A program made the position numbers and the translations under genes. From Verrucomicrobiota bacterium (lineage in GTDB: Bacteria > Chlamydiota > Chlamydiia > Chlamydiales > Rhabdochlamydiaceae), in the NCBI GenBank assembly GCA_018240015.1, contig JAFEGJ010000001.1, positions 178,250 to 242,249 of the forward strand: 64,000 nt of DNA, in the 5' to 3' direction. A model generated the notes under the pieces. That model searched no databases. It was not told the origin of the DNA and saw only the letters and a program-made list of their open reading frames with translations. Every line of letters begins with the position of its first letter. Position 1 is the first letter of the stretch. This document shows positions 33,798 to 43,389 of this stretch, one piece after another.

Positions 33798-34644
33798 TGT
33801 TCTTCTTTTCACCTTATTTCTGGTGAAAATCGATCGATATTTCCTGAAAAAAAATAGCGGCTTTTGTCTCCATTATATTCTGAGCGATGCCCCCTGCGAT
33901 CCTCAGTGGAAAACAGAAGGTCCATTCCCCAGAGAAATTCTGGAGCAGCCCTTCTCTTATCTCGGTAAAGGATCGCAAACCTACGTTTTCGAAAGCCAGG
34001 ATGGAAAATACGTTCTTAAATTCTACAAATTCCCGTCCCACATGCGCAAAATCGGATGGCTCAAACACCCCTTTGCCTATCACATGGATGGCAAGCGCGC
34101 CTCCATTAAAAAACACAACCTTGATCGCTTCCATCTCTCGTTTAACAGTTACTTCCTCTCTCAAAAAGAACTCCAAAACGAAACCGGTGTGGTCTATGTC
34201 CACCTCTATCCTTCCGATAACCTACGCACTTCCTTGCACCTCATAGATAAGCTTGGCATGCACTATGAAGTCCCCGCAGATCACATGGGATTTATCGTGC
34301 AGCGCAAAGCCGCTTCACTCCTTCCTACCCTGCAACAAGCCATCACACAAAAAGATGAGCACCTCTGCAAACAAATGATCAACAATCTCCTCCAAGTGAT
34401 TACCTCGCGCTGCCACAAAGGCATCTCCGATCTCGATGCGATGCATCACAACAATTATGGCTGGCTAGAAGGAAGAGCCATTCATATCGATGTCGGCCGC
34501 TTTGTTTACGACGCCTCCGTGAAAACCCCTGAAGGATGCCAAAAAGAAATCGTCCGCATCACCCAATCTTTAAGTGATTTTCTCGCGAAGGAATCTCCTG
34601 AGCTCCATCAGTACTTTTTAACACAATTGCAACATGATATTTGA
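33760..34644 (+). CDS. Membrane-anchored protein-kinase-fold protein
   Basis: I do not know a named family. From ATG 33760 the protein has a single N-terminal membrane segment (about residues 6-24, AILGSVLLFTLFLVKI) and then a kinase-like pattern: YLGKGSQTYVFES (Gly-rich loop), KYVLKFYK (candidate ATP-binding Lys), ISDLDAMHHNNYG (catalytic-loop-like, Asp then Asn) and AIHIDVGRF (IDxG in place of DFG). It could phosphorylate a small molecule or protein, or be a pseudokinase. Upstream in-frame ATGs (33721, 33739) lie within mazG. It overlaps the phosphoribosyltransferase gene by 11 bp. Confidence 0.6.
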   Translation: MLLKSSHVAILGSVLLFTLFLVKIDRYFLKKNSGFCLHYILSDAPCDPQWKTEGPFPREILEQPFSYLGKGSQTYVFESQDGKYVLKFYKFPSHMRKIGWLKHPFAYHMDGKRASIKKHNLDRFHLSFNSYFLSQKELQNETGVVYVHLYPSDNLRTSLHLIDKLGMHYEVPADHMGFIVQRKAASLLPTLQQAITQKDEHLCKQMINNLLQVITSRCHKGISDLDAMHHNNYGWLEGRAIHIDVGRFVYDASVKTPEGCQKEIVRITQSLSDFLAKESPELHQYFLTQLQHDI

Positions 34645-35269
34645 TGATCGCCACCAGGCCGGTGAAAAACTCGCTCTTTCTCTACTGCCCTTCAAAGGAC
34701 AAAAAGATGTCATCGTCGCAGGACTTGCTAGAGGCGGCGTTGTCGTAGCGCACAGCGTCGCCCAAAAATTAGAGCTCCCTCTCGATGTGATTATCATTCG
34801 TAAAATTGGAGCTCCGCACAATGAAGAGCTGGCAGTCGGCGCCATCGATGAAAATGGAGAAGGGCTGCTCAATGAATCGATTATTTCCGCCCTAGGTGTT
34901 AGCCGCGCCTACCTTAAAGACGAAACCGAGCGTCAAAGGCAAATTGCCCAAAAACGTTTAGAAACGTACGGAAGAAAAGGTCATACCTTCCGGGGAAAGA
35001 CCGTCATTCTCGTCGACGACGGCATCGCGACAGGAGCCAGCATGAAAGCCGCCATCCACTGCACAAAAAAGAAAGGCGCAAAAAAAATCATCGTCGCCGT
35101 TCCCGTCGCCTCTCCCGACACTATAGAGGAAATAAAACCGACCGTCGATTCTGTCGTCTGCCTATACGAGCCCCTCAACTTCCAAGCCGTGGGACAATTC
35201 TACGAACTCTTCGACCAAACAACCGACGCTGAGGTTATTTCCCTCCTTATCGGAAAGAGTGGGATTTGA
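34634..35269 (+). CDS. Phosphoribosyltransferase family protein
   Basis: A 211-aa protein with the type I PRTase PRPP-binding loop VILVDDGIATGAS (about residues 124-136) and N-terminal GLARGGVVVA. The family covers nucleobase salvage enzymes and ComF-like proteins; this member resembles the generic group found alone or fused to hydrolases, so the base is unknown. Its last codons overlap, on the opposite strand, the 3' part of tRNA-Ser, which constrains the C-terminus (IGKSGI). Confidence 0.82.
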   Translation: MIFDDRHQAGEKLALSLLPFKGQKDVIVAGLARGGVVVAHSVAQKLELPLDVIIIRKIGAPHNEELAVGAIDENGEGLLNESIISALGVSRAYLKDETERQRQIAQKRLETYGRKGHTFRGKTVILVDDGIATGASMKAAIHCTKKKGAKKIIVAVPVASPDTIEEIKPTVDSVVCLYEPLNFQAVGQFYELFDQTTDAEVISLLIGKSGI

Positions 35270-35340
35270 ACCCACGGTACTCCTTTAGGGAGTACGCGTC
35301 CTTAGCAGGGACGTGCCTTCGGCCACTCAGCCATCTTTCC
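35251..35340 (-). tRNA. tRNA-Ser (anticodon GCU)
   Basis: On the reverse strand the sequence folds as a class II tRNA: acceptor GGAAAGA/TCTTTCC, D-arm with GAGTGGCCGAAGG, anticodon loop CTGCTAA with GCT (plus-strand 35304-35306), a long variable arm (GTACTCC/GGAGTAC) and T-arm GTGGGTTCAAATCCCAC. The discriminator is G73 (35251) as expected for serine, and CCA is not encoded. It reads AGU/AGC codons. The 3' end overlaps the convergent phosphoribosyltransferase gene by 19 bp. 35341-35492 is an AT-rich gap with no gene seen. Confidence 0.96.
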
Positions 35341-35492
35341 ATGATATGTCATCCCCAAAGCACTAAATCAGGAACGACTAAACATCGAGAGTTTAACGTC
35401 TCGATTCATTTTAGCAAAGACCTTCGCTTGCAAATAATTTTAAGAGGTGTGAAAATATTTATCGTAAAATTAAGGATTGGAGAGGTTTGAAG

Positions 35493-37064
35493 ATGATCCA
35501 GTTAATGTTGGTGACTCTTTTTTTTATGGGTTTGACGGGCTGTAATAGCTCGGGAGAAAAAAAAGTTTATAAGCAGGAGCTCAGAGCTTGTCTGCCCAGC
35601 GACCCTGTCAGCATGGATCCCCGCACAGGGGTCGATAGTACTTCCGAGGGTGTGCTACGTATGCTGTATAGCGGGCTGGTCTATATCGACAAGAATGATA
35701 AAACAACACTAGCTCTTGCGGAATCTTATGATGTTTCAGAGGACTTTCGTGTCTATACATTCCATTTAAAAAAGACTTATTGGTCGGATGGTTCACCACT
35801 GACCGCCAGGGACTTTGAAGAGAGTTGGAAAGGGATGCTCTTTGCGAAATTTACCTCTTTCAATTCTAACCTTGTGCATCTCATAAAAAATGCCAAAGCG
35901 GCCATGCTGGAAAAAGTCCCTGCCGACGCTGTGGGTGTAAAAGCTCTGGATGATTTGACGCTTCGCATTGAATTAGAAAAACCTCACACGACTTTTATCG
36001 ATGTTCTTACCAACAGCATTTTCTATCCTGTGCATTCTTCCATCCGAAAGGAATCGCCCGACTTCTCTAATTACATTGGTTGTGGTCCGTTCAAATTGAA
36101 GAAATATGCCTTTAACAATACTATCGTCGTAGAAAAAAACCCCCATTATTGGGATGCAGAAGTTGTCAAGCTAGACTCTATTAAGTTTTATATCATCAAA
36201 GATGCGGTTACAGCTCTTCTCATGTTCAAAAAAGGGGAGCTCGATTGGCTCGGTTCCGGCTACGGGGCGATTTCTCTGGATGCGACTCCGGAACTTCAAA
36301 AAAGTGGGCAGCTGCATACACTCCCTGCCGCGGGAACGGGATGGCTCGCATTCAATGTCAAAAACCTTCCTTTTAACAACATCCATATTCGCAAAGCTTT
36401 TGGTTATGCGATGAATCGAAAGGATATTATTTCCAATGTTTTGCAAAATCAATACGCCCCGGCTCTTGGATTGATACCCAAAATCCAGAAAAAAGAAAGA
36501 TGGCATCCTTTCATGCAAGATTGTGACAAAGCGCTCGCTAGACAGATGTTCGAACAAGGACTACAGGAACTCGGGTTCACCCGCGAAAGTTTTCCCACGA
36601 TCACTCTGACCTATCACGATGCTGAGTTTATGCATAAATTGATGCAGGCAGTTCAGCAACAATGGTCCGAAATTCTGGGGGTTAAAATTGAGCTGGCTCG
36701 ATACGACTGGGCAACCTTTTTGGAACATTTGCATAATAGAGATTTTGATGTGACGATGATCGGTTGGAGAGTTCAATATGACGATCCAGCAAATATTCTG
36801 GATCTGTATAAAGATTTCGATTCTCCCAACAACAGCTCCAATTGGGAAAATGCGGAGTTTCGAAGAGACTTGGAACTTGCTTTTAGCTCGCCTCAAGAGA
36901 AAAGATGGGAGTATTTAGAAGCGGCTGAAAACATCATTCTTACTGAAATGCCAATCGTACCGTTTTTCTATTTCAACACGCTCTACTTAAAAAACGATCA
37001 TGTCCAGGATGCGTTTGTCAGCAAACTCCGCATCGTCGATTTCCGCTGGGCTTCTATACAGTAA
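35493..37064 (+). CDS. Oligopeptide-binding lipoprotein, OppA family (copy 2)
   Basis: A 523-aa solute-binding lipoprotein. The start ATG 35493 is 7-8 bp after GGAGAGG; a TTG at 35487 is too close. The signal ends in the lipobox LTGC. The body has VSMDPRTGVD, YWSDGSPLTARDF, CGPFKLKKY and FNVKNLPFNN, typical of family 5 SBPs. It is clearly paralogous to the protein at 31861-33453 but more diverged. No transporter subunits are adjacent. It is separated from the convergent next gene by 2 bp. Confidence 0.9.
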   Translation: MIQLMLVTLFFMGLTGCNSSGEKKVYKQELRACLPSDPVSMDPRTGVDSTSEGVLRMLYSGLVYIDKNDKTTLALAESYDVSEDFRVYTFHLKKTYWSDGSPLTARDFEESWKGMLFAKFTSFNSNLVHLIKNAKAAMLEKVPADAVGVKALDDLTLRIELEKPHTTFIDVLTNSIFYPVHSSIRKESPDFSNYIGCGPFKLKKYAFNNTIVVEKNPHYWDAEVVKLDSIKFYIIKDAVTALLMFKKGELDWLGSGYGAISLDATPELQKSGQLHTLPAAGTGWLAFNVKNLPFNNIHIRKAFGYAMNRKDIISNVLQNQYAPALGLIPKIQKKERWHPFMQDCDKALARQMFEQGLQELGFTRESFPTITLTYHDAEFMHKLMQAVQQQWSEILGVKIELARYDWATFLEHLHNRDFDVTMIGWRVQYDDPANILDLYKDFDSPNNSSNWENAEFRRDLELAFSSPQEKRWEYLEAAENIILTEMPIVPFFYFNTLYLKNDHVQDAFVSKLRIVDFRWASIQ

Positions 37065-37066
37065 GG

Positions 37067-37903
37067 TTATTCAATGAAATAGGTACGCAAGAGCTGTTTG
37101 CCGTTTAAAGCATTCCAATGCGTCGTGTGAATCGTGCCATCGGGATTTTGTACGGCGATGCTGTGGACAGGTAGATAGACATCAACTGTGCGCCTGATCG
37201 CAAAGTTTTGCCCGAACGCAGCTTTTGCGATCCGCTCCACTTGCGAGTTTGTGTACCGTCTATTTAAACGGATGGCGTTCTTATAGGGCTTAGTCACCAG
37301 CCAATCTTCGACCTTCGTTTCAGGAATGGTGCGAAGCCGTGGATGTTTGAGATGGAGGCGGAAGAGATTTCCCGATTGTACGACGAGTTTTTTACGCCTG
37401 CAGCTTTCGATCCAGCCTCCTAAAATCTCATCCTCTACACTCAAGGCTTTACCCAGCCCATCACGATCGATCGCTCCACCGCGTTTGGCCAAAAGACTTA
37501 AGATTTTAAATTCTTGGGGAGTCGTTTCCGCTGTGATGCAATCGCCAAAACCGTGAGTCTTATCCCAATTACGGGTATTGATGACCATTTCGCCGTCGGT
37601 CATATCCCATAAAATGACATTTTCTTGCGTCTTATCGTCTTGGAGTGTGTATTTCACTTCCAAAAGTAAATAAGGATAGAAATGGAGTTCAGGTTCTAAG
37701 TAACGGTGGCGGCTGTCCTTCAGAAGTTCTTTGCGGTGCTTTTCCATGATCTGATTAGCTGAATGACGGACCTCCAGGGTATGAAAATTACCCACATCCA
37801 GGAGCTCTTCCACCTTATTTTTAAGGTCAGGATTCTTATGGGAAACCCACCAAAATCCATAGCCAAAAAGACACAGGGATACAATACCAGCCATTAGCTT
37901 CAT
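37067..37903 (-). CDS. Hypothetical membrane-anchored protein (278 aa)
   Basis: Not recognised. A short hydrophobic N-terminus (MAGIVSLCLFGYGFWWV) anchors or exports the protein; the rest is soluble, with a segment resembling a winged-helix (TPQEFKILSLLAKRGGAI, EDEILGGWIESCRRKKLVV). A strong GGGGG ribosome-binding site precedes ATG 37903. It diverges from dnaB. Function unknown; the HTH-like region might be structural rather than DNA-binding given the membrane anchor. Confidence 0.65.
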   Translation of the reverse strand: MKLMAGIVSLCLFGYGFWWVSHKNPDLKNKVEELLDVGNFHTLEVRHSANQIMEKHRKELLKDSRHRYLEPELHFYPYLLLEVKYTLQDDKTQENVILWDMTDGEMVINTRNWDKTHGFGDCITAETTPQEFKILSLLAKRGGAIDRDGLGKALSVEDEILGGWIESCRRKKLVVQSGNLFRLHLKHPRLRTIPETKVEDWLVTKPYKNAIRLNRRYTNSQVERIAKAAFGQNFAIRRTVDVYLPVHSIAVQNPDGTIHTTHWNALNGKQLLRTYFIE

Positions 37904-38034
37904 ATCCCCCCTATATCACGACAACTATTTTTTACAAAGCCTCAGTGTTGGATAAAAATTTTCTTCCAGGGATGAGCGAGGCAAAGCCATTCTGTGCCTT
38001 GCAATATTAAGATGGATTGCATAACTTAAATCGT

Positions 38035-39465
38035 ATGGCCGAAATGAAAGCAAAAATACCGCCCAATTCCAAAGAATCAGAAATGATGGTGCTGGGATGC
38101 ATGCTCACATCTCTGCCTGCACTCAACGTTGCAATCGATGGTCTCGTCGCGGATGATTTTTATTTCGCGGAACATAAGATCGTCTTCGATGCGTTGCTGA
38201 ATTTGTACAAGCAAGACAAACCTGCCGATATTCACTTGGCCGGCGAAGAACTAAAGCGACAAGGCAAGCTCAAAAATATCGGTGGCGTCGGCTATCTCAC
38301 CACGCTCGCCCAGTATGCGGGCACGGCAGCCTACATCGAAGAATATGTCGACTTGGTAAAAAATAAAGCCCTGCTGCGACGCATGATCGATGCGGCGCAA
38401 GAAGTCGAAAAAGCCGCGCTGCACGAGCCCGACGATGTCCACTCGGCTCTCGACGAAGCCCAGCAAAAGTTCTTCCATATTAGCCAAGCAGCCAATCCCC
38501 TCGCTGGCATTCCGATTCGCGACATTATTTCAGGAGTTAAAGCGACATCGGGACTGCCTTACCTCAAAGAATTGCAAGAACGACAAGAAAAGTTTCAGAC
38601 CCGCAAAGGCGATGATCCAGGAATCACCGGTGTCCCCACGCATTTCTCTGATCTCGACCGGATGATCAATGGCTTTGGCCATTCGAACCTGATTATTTTG
38701 GCAGCAAGACCCGCGATGGGAAAAACAGCGTTGGCCATGAACATCGCAGAAAATGTCTGTTTCAAAAACAACATGCCCGTCGGCATCTTTTCCCTCGAGA
38801 TGACAGCCGAGCAGCTTTTACACCGCATCATTTGCTCGCAAGCGGAAGTGGAGTCCGACAAAATCAAAACAGGCAGTTTGAGTGGCATGGAGTTCCAAAG
38901 AGTCGTCTCCGCCATCCACCATATGCAAAATCACACCATGGTCATCGATGACCAACCAGGTCTTAAAATTACCGATCTGCGCGCACGCGCCCGGCGCATG
39001 AAAGAAGCCTACGGTGTGGGAATGATCGTCGTCGATTACTTACAGCTCCTTTCAGGATCGGGAACTTCGCGCAACCAAGACAACCGCCAAAATGAGATCT
39101 CTGAAATTTCCCGCATGCTCAAAACACTCGCTCGCGAACTCAATGTTCCTGTTTTATGCCTGTCTCAGCTTTCTCGCAAAGTGGAAGAAAGGGCCGGCCA
39201 CCGCCCGATGATGAGCGATTTGAGAGAATCGGGATCAATCGAACAAGACTCGGATTTGGTGATGTTCTTGCTGCGCCGCGAATACTACGATCCTTATGAC
39301 AAACCGGGCCTGGCTGAGCTCATCGTCGCCAAAAACCGACATGGTAGTATTGGCACGGTTAACCTGACCTACCGTAAAGAACTTGCTCAATTCGCTAACT
39401 ACAGCGCATCTCAAGTCTCTAAGGATGAGGCTCCCGCTGCTTTTGCTGCCTTTTCTCCGGATTAA
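38035..39465 (+). CDS. dnaB: Replicative DNA helicase
   Basis: A 476-aa hexameric helicase. The N-terminal DnaB domain is at about residues 10-115; the RecA-like core has Walker A ARPAMGKTAL, Walker B IVVDYLQLL and the C-terminal RESGSIEQDSDLVMFL arginine-finger region. ATG 38035 (MAEMKAKIPPNSKESE) is preferred over a TTG at 38017. No intein is present. dnaB, a translocase, mnmG and lplA lie in a row here, as in Chlamydia (CT497-CT499) apart from the translocase. Confidence 0.96.
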   Translation: MAEMKAKIPPNSKESEMMVLGCMLTSLPALNVAIDGLVADDFYFAEHKIVFDALLNLYKQDKPADIHLAGEELKRQGKLKNIGGVGYLTTLAQYAGTAAYIEEYVDLVKNKALLRRMIDAAQEVEKAALHEPDDVHSALDEAQQKFFHISQAANPLAGIPIRDIISGVKATSGLPYLKELQERQEKFQTRKGDDPGITGVPTHFSDLDRMINGFGHSNLIILAARPAMGKTALAMNIAENVCFKNNMPVGIFSLEMTAEQLLHRIICSQAEVESDKIKTGSLSGMEFQRVVSAIHHMQNHTMVIDDQPGLKITDLRARARRMKEAYGVGMIVVDYLQLLSGSGTSRNQDNRQNEISEISRMLKTLARELNVPVLCLSQLSRKVEERAGHRPMMSDLRESGSIEQDSDLVMFLLRREYYDPYDKPGLAELIVAKNRHGSIGTVNLTYRKELAQFANYSASQVSKDEAPAAFAAFSPD

Positions 39466-39489
39466 ATAAATATTTTATTTGACTAGCCC

Positions 39490-39517
39490 TTGTAAAATAT
39501 GGCCGATCTGCTATAAT
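39490..39517 (+). promoter_or_regulatory. Promoter of second NTT translocase
   Basis: TTGTAA (39490-39495), a 16-bp spacer and a perfect TATAAT (39512-39517). The ATG follows 29 bp later with AAGGAA as ribosome-binding site. This is the cleanest sigma70-like promoter in the window by eye. Confidence 0.65.
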
Positions 39518-39546
39518 CTCGTACTCATTCGTTAAATAAGGAAACG

Positions 39547-41106
39547 ATGAACGCAGAAGAGTCCACAGGATTTGGCCGTTTTCGTTCATTGTTCTGTCCT
39601 GTCCACAAGCATGAGCTAGGTCTCTTCCTTCCTTTGTGGCTAATCTTCTTTTTCATTTGTTTTAATTATAACGTTCTTCGTTCGGCCAAAGATTCTCTTG
39701 TCGTAACAGCCCCTTCAGCCGGAGCCGAAGCTATTCCCTTTTTAAAAGTCTGGGCCATATTACCCATGGCAATCGTGATGACACTCTTGTTCACACGCCT
39801 TTCAAATCGCTTCAAAATGGAAAAAGTTTTTTACATCATGATGGGACTCTTTTTGGGGTTCTTCGTGCTATTTTCCACTATCCTTTATCCCATGAGCGAT
39901 ACGCTACATCCCCATACATTTGCCAACAACCTAGAAAGTTATTTACCCGAAGGCCTGCGGGGGCTGGTTGCCGTGATACGCAATTGGACGTTTACTGCCT
40001 TTTACATCATGGCTGAGCTCTGGGGCACCACCATCATGACCGTCCTTTTCTGGGGATTTGCAAATGAAATTTTGAATGTCAACATCGCTAAACGATTTTA
40101 TGTTCTGATTCTTATCGGAGGCAACCTCTCTGCTATCTGCGCCGGCAGTATTTCTAGTTTCTACTCAGGACTGGGTAAAACATGGGGCCTGGCTTATGGA
40201 ATGGACCCCTGGCACTGCTCACTCCTCTTGATCACTTCGACACTCGTTGTGAGCGGCATCATCGTCGTTGGGATTTTCCGGTGGCTCCATACCCGCACTT
40301 TAGCCCATAAAGATTACCAGCCCACGCCTGAAGAAGCGAGCGCTCCGCGTGTCAAGATGAGCATGCGCAAAAACTTCAAATACCTCGCCAACTCCAAATA
40401 TCTGCTTTACATCGCAATGATCGTCCTCACGTACAACATCTGTATCAACTTGACCGAAGTCGTTTGGAAAGACCAACTCCATCAGCTCTATGTCACTGAT
40501 ACAAATTCCTTCAACGCCTACATGGGTAAAGTCACCATGTGGGTCGGGATTTTAGCTACTGTCATCGCCCTGTTTTCTTCTATCCTCATTCGCCGTATGA
40601 GCTGGACCTTTAATGCGATGATTCCGCCTTTCATTCTCCTCGTGGCCGGTGTCGGCTTTTTCTCATTCCTCGTCTTTAAAGACTCCATGCTTGGCCTGTC
40701 CATCGCCTCGATTTTGGGGAGCACACCCTATGCCTTGGGAGTCTTCTTTGGCTCTGTCCAGCAGTGTTTTTCACGGGCCTCTAAATATACGATTTTCGAT
40801 GCCACAAAAGAACTTGCGTTCATTCCTCTGAGCAAAGAATCTAAGCTCAAAGGGAAAGCGGCTATCGATGGCGTCGGTTCCCGTCTGGGTAAATCGGGAA
40901 GTGCTATCATTTTCCAAGTTCTCCTCATGTTCCTCGTCACTGTCCACTCAACGATTCCTTATGTTGGTCTCATCCTCCTTCTCGTCGTTGGAGCTTGGCT
41001 ATTTGCGGTTTACGCTTTAGGTAAAAAATTTAATGAATTAACATCCGAACAAAAAACAACTGCTCCTGCCACACCGCAGCCGGTTGCTCAAGAAGCTATT
41101 ACATAA
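39547..41106 (+). CDS. ATP/ADP translocase (NTT/TLC family), copy 2
   Basis: A 519-aa protein with about 12 membrane segments, paralogous to 19189-20724: FNYNVLRSAKDSLVVTAP, GAEAIPFLKVW, DATKELAFIPLSKES and KGKAAIDGVGSRLGKSGSA align directly. Having two or more NTTs is usual in chlamydiae, where paralogues divide ATP/ADP exchange, nucleotide uptake and NAD import. It has its own promoter, and a tiny ribosomal-protein-like gene follows 12 bp after the stop. Confidence 0.95.
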   Translation: MNAEESTGFGRFRSLFCPVHKHELGLFLPLWLIFFFICFNYNVLRSAKDSLVVTAPSAGAEAIPFLKVWAILPMAIVMTLLFTRLSNRFKMEKVFYIMMGLFLGFFVLFSTILYPMSDTLHPHTFANNLESYLPEGLRGLVAVIRNWTFTAFYIMAELWGTTIMTVLFWGFANEILNVNIAKRFYVLILIGGNLSAICAGSISSFYSGLGKTWGLAYGMDPWHCSLLLITSTLVVSGIIVVGIFRWLHTRTLAHKDYQPTPEEASAPRVKMSMRKNFKYLANSKYLLYIAMIVLTYNICINLTEVVWKDQLHQLYVTDTNSFNAYMGKVTMWVGILATVIALFSSILIRRMSWTFNAMIPPFILLVAGVGFFSFLVFKDSMLGLSIASILGSTPYALGVFFGSVQQCFSRASKYTIFDATKELAFIPLSKESKLKGKAAIDGVGSRLGKSGSAIIFQVLLMFLVTVHSTIPYVGLILLLVVGAWLFAVYALGKKFNELTSEQKTTAPATPQPVAQEAIT

Positions 41107-41118
41107 CATTGGAAAACT

Positions 41119-41208
41119 ATGTCATCCGTAAAGAAAAAAAGAAAATATAAGATGGCGAAGCACAAGCGCAAAAAGCGCAGCCGTCGCGATCGTCATAAGA
41201 CTAGATAA
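41119..41208 (+). CDS. 29-aa AURKAIP1/COX24-domain (bS22-like) ribosomal protein
   Basis: A complete 29-codon frame, extremely basic (19 Lys/Arg), reading MSSVKKKRKYKMAKHKRKK followed by an Arg-rich tail and TAA. The pattern xSVxKKRxxKMxKHKxKK is that of the AURKAIP1/COX24 family, which includes the mycobacterial small-subunit protein bS22 and mitochondrial mS38. GGAAAA lies close upstream of the ATG. The gene sits between an NTT gene and mnmG and is easily missed because of its length. Confidence 0.8.
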   Translation: MSSVKKKRKYKMAKHKRKKRSRRDRHKTR

Positions 41209-41245
41209 TCTCGCACAGTTCTTGTAGAATAGATCCATAATTTTT

Positions 41246-43084
41246 ATGTGGTTCTATCCAGAAGAGTTTGATGTCATTGTCATAGGTGCCGGACATGCCG
41301 GATGTGAGGCTGCCCACGCTGCTGCGCGGATGGGCATGCGCACTCTCCTGCTCACCATGAGTCTCGACACCATCGGCAAAATGAGCTGCAACCCCGCTGT
41401 CGGCGGCACCGCCAAAGGCCACATCGTTCGCGAGATCGATGCGCTCGGCGGCATCATGGGAAAAGTCACCGATTCCACCGCCATCCAGTACCGCATGCTC
41501 AATGCTTCTAAAGGCCCCGCCGTCTGGTCACCCCGCGCCCAAGCCGATAAACTCGCCTACCAAACCGCGATGAAAAAACGGCTTGAAACAACCCCTAACC
41601 TACACATCAAACAAGGCACCACCGAAGCCCTCCTCACCGAAAATCAATCCATCCTCGGTGTTGAAACCAGAGAAGGCATCGCCTACCGCGGCAAAACCGT
41701 GATCATTTCTTCGGGGACATTCATGAGCGGCCTCATCCATATCGGTCCCACCACCTTTTCTGGCGGAAGAGCGGGCGAACAACCCTCCGTTGGACTCTCA
41801 GCCTCTCTGAAAGAACTCGGATTTAACCTCGGAAGACTCAAGACCGGAACACCGCCCCGCGTCCACCGCCGCAGCATGGATCTTTCCAAACTCGAGGAAC
41901 AAATCGGCGATAGCGGCATGCGCTTTTCTTACGATCCCCCCGAAGATGATGGTCTTCCTCAAATTCCTTGCTACATCACTTACACAACGGAAGCTACCAA
42001 AAAAGTCATCCTCGATCACCTCCATCTATCCCCGATGTACTCCGGCAAAATCCAAAGCGTCGGTCCCCGCTACTGTCCTTCGATCGAAGATAAATTTGTC
42101 CGTTTTGCCGACAAAGAGCGCCACCAGATTTTCATCGAACCCGAAGGCCTAACCACCGACGAGATGTACATCAACGGCATCTCCACCTCGCTCCCCTTCG
42201 ATGTCCAACTCAAAATGCTCGCCACCATCCCTGGCCTCGAAAACGCCGAAGTCATGCGCCCGGCCTACGCTATCGAATACGACTACCTCAAAAGCGGTCA
42301 GCTCTATCCCACTCTAGAGACAAAACCCATCGCGGGCCTATTCTGCGCCGGACAAATCAACGGAACCACCGGCTACGAAGAAGCTGCCGGACAAGGCCTC
42401 ATCGCTGGTATCAACGCCGCCCTGAAAGTCCAAGGAAGACCTCCTTTTTTCCTCAAACGGTCCGAAGCTTACATCGGCGTCATGATCGATGAGCTCATCA
42501 CCAAAGATCTCGAAGAACCCTACCGCATGTTCACTAGCCGCGCCGAGCACCGCCTACTCCTGCGCCAAGACAACGCCGACCTGCGCCTGCGCCCCTACGG
42601 CTACCAACTCGGACTCATCACTGAAGAACAATACCTCCGTCTTCGCACGAAAGAAAAAACGATCGCGGAGCAAGTGGGCGCCCTGAAGAAAAAACATGTC
42701 ATGGTCGGCACCCGCGGTGTATCACTCGCCGAGCTCCTCTGCCGCCCCACCCACTCTTATAAGCACCTCATCACCGATCATCCGGAAATTGCCCTCGATC
42801 ACGGGCACGAGATCAACTTCCAAATCGAACTCCAGCTCAAATACGCCGGCTACATCTCCCGGCAGTCGCAAGAAGCCGCTCGCCTTGATGCGTCAGAAAA
42901 CATGCTCCTTCCCTCTGACCTCGACTATCACACCATTCTCGGCCTGAGCAAAGAAGCCAGAGAAAAACTGTCCCGCACAAGACCCATTAACCTCGGCCAA
43001 GCATCACGTCTGGCCGGTATTACCCCTGCCGATATTACCGTCCTCATGGTATACCTGAAGAAAAAAACCTCGGAGGAACTATGA
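41246..43084 (+). CDS. mnmG: tRNA uridine-5-carboxymethylaminomethyl modification enzyme MnmG (GidA)
   Basis: A 612-aa FAD-dependent enzyme that, with MnmE, modifies U34 of several tRNAs. The FAD dinucleotide fold is [16 protein letters not shown]; MnmG signatures include [17 protein letters not shown] and the C-terminal [19 protein letters not shown] that binds MnmE. mnmE is not in this window. The stop overlaps the ATG of the next small gene (ATGA). Confidence 0.96.
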   Translation: MWFYPEEFDVIVIGAGHAGCEAAHAAARMGMRTLLLTMSLDTIGKMSCNPAVGGTAKGHIVREIDALGGIMGKVTDSTAIQYRMLNASKGPAVWSPRAQADKLAYQTAMKKRLETTPNLHIKQGTTEALLTENQSILGVETREGIAYRGKTVIISSGTFMSGLIHIGPTTFSGGRAGEQPSVGLSASLKELGFNLGRLKTGTPPRVHRRSMDLSKLEEQIGDSGMRFSYDPPEDDGLPQIPCYITYTTEATKKVILDHLHLSPMYSGKIQSVGPRYCPSIEDKFVRFADKERHQIFIEPEGLTTDEMYINGISTSLPFDVQLKMLATIPGLENAEVMRPAYAIEYDYLKSGQLYPTLETKPIAGLFCAGQINGTTGYEEAAGQGLIAGINAALKVQGRPPFFLKRSEAYIGVMIDELITKDLEEPYRMFTSRAEHRLLLRQDNADLRLRPYGYQLGLITEEQYLRLRTKEKTIAEQVGALKKKHVMVGTRGVSLAELLCRPTHSYKHLITDHPEIALDHGHEINFQIELQLKYAGYISRQSQEAARLDASENMLLPSDLDYHTILGLSKEAREKLSRTRPINLGQASRLAGITPADITVLMVYLKKKTSEEL

Positions 43085-43389
43085 TGCTCATCGCCGCCAT
43101 CTTAACATTTGCTGCTATCGATCTGCCTACCGACACCAAAAGCCATATTATGATCGATCTCAAACAGCGCGCCACCGACTACAGAGAAGCGTTTGAGCTC
43201 CTCAAAAAAGAAAAAGGAGCTGCCAAAGTCTATTTCGAACTAGCTGAAGGCACCAAAATCTCCAACATCATCGATATGACTCTCATGAGCTCCGGCCATC
43301 TCATTTTGTTTAAATTCAACACCCAGCAGGGCATCAAGCAACAAGTCGTTCCCGTCGAGCAGATCGCCCAGCTCTCGTATTTTCCATGA
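43081..43389 (+). CDS. Hypothetical protein (102 aa) coupled to mnmG
   Basis: Not recognised. A strong GGAGG lies four bases before the tandem ATGs at 43081/43084. The N-terminus is hydrophobic ([11 protein letters not shown]), possibly a membrane anchor or signal, followed by a small mixed alpha/beta domain. If it instead starts at the internal ATG ([11 protein letters not shown]) it would be a cytosolic 79-aa protein. It overlaps mnmG and lplA by 4 bp each, so all three are translationally coupled. Confidence 0.7.
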   Translation: MMLIAAILTFAAIDLPTDTKSHIMIDLKQRATDYREAFELLKKEKGAAKVYFELAEGTKISNIIDMTLMSSGHLILFKFNTQQGIKQQVVPVEQIAQLSYFP

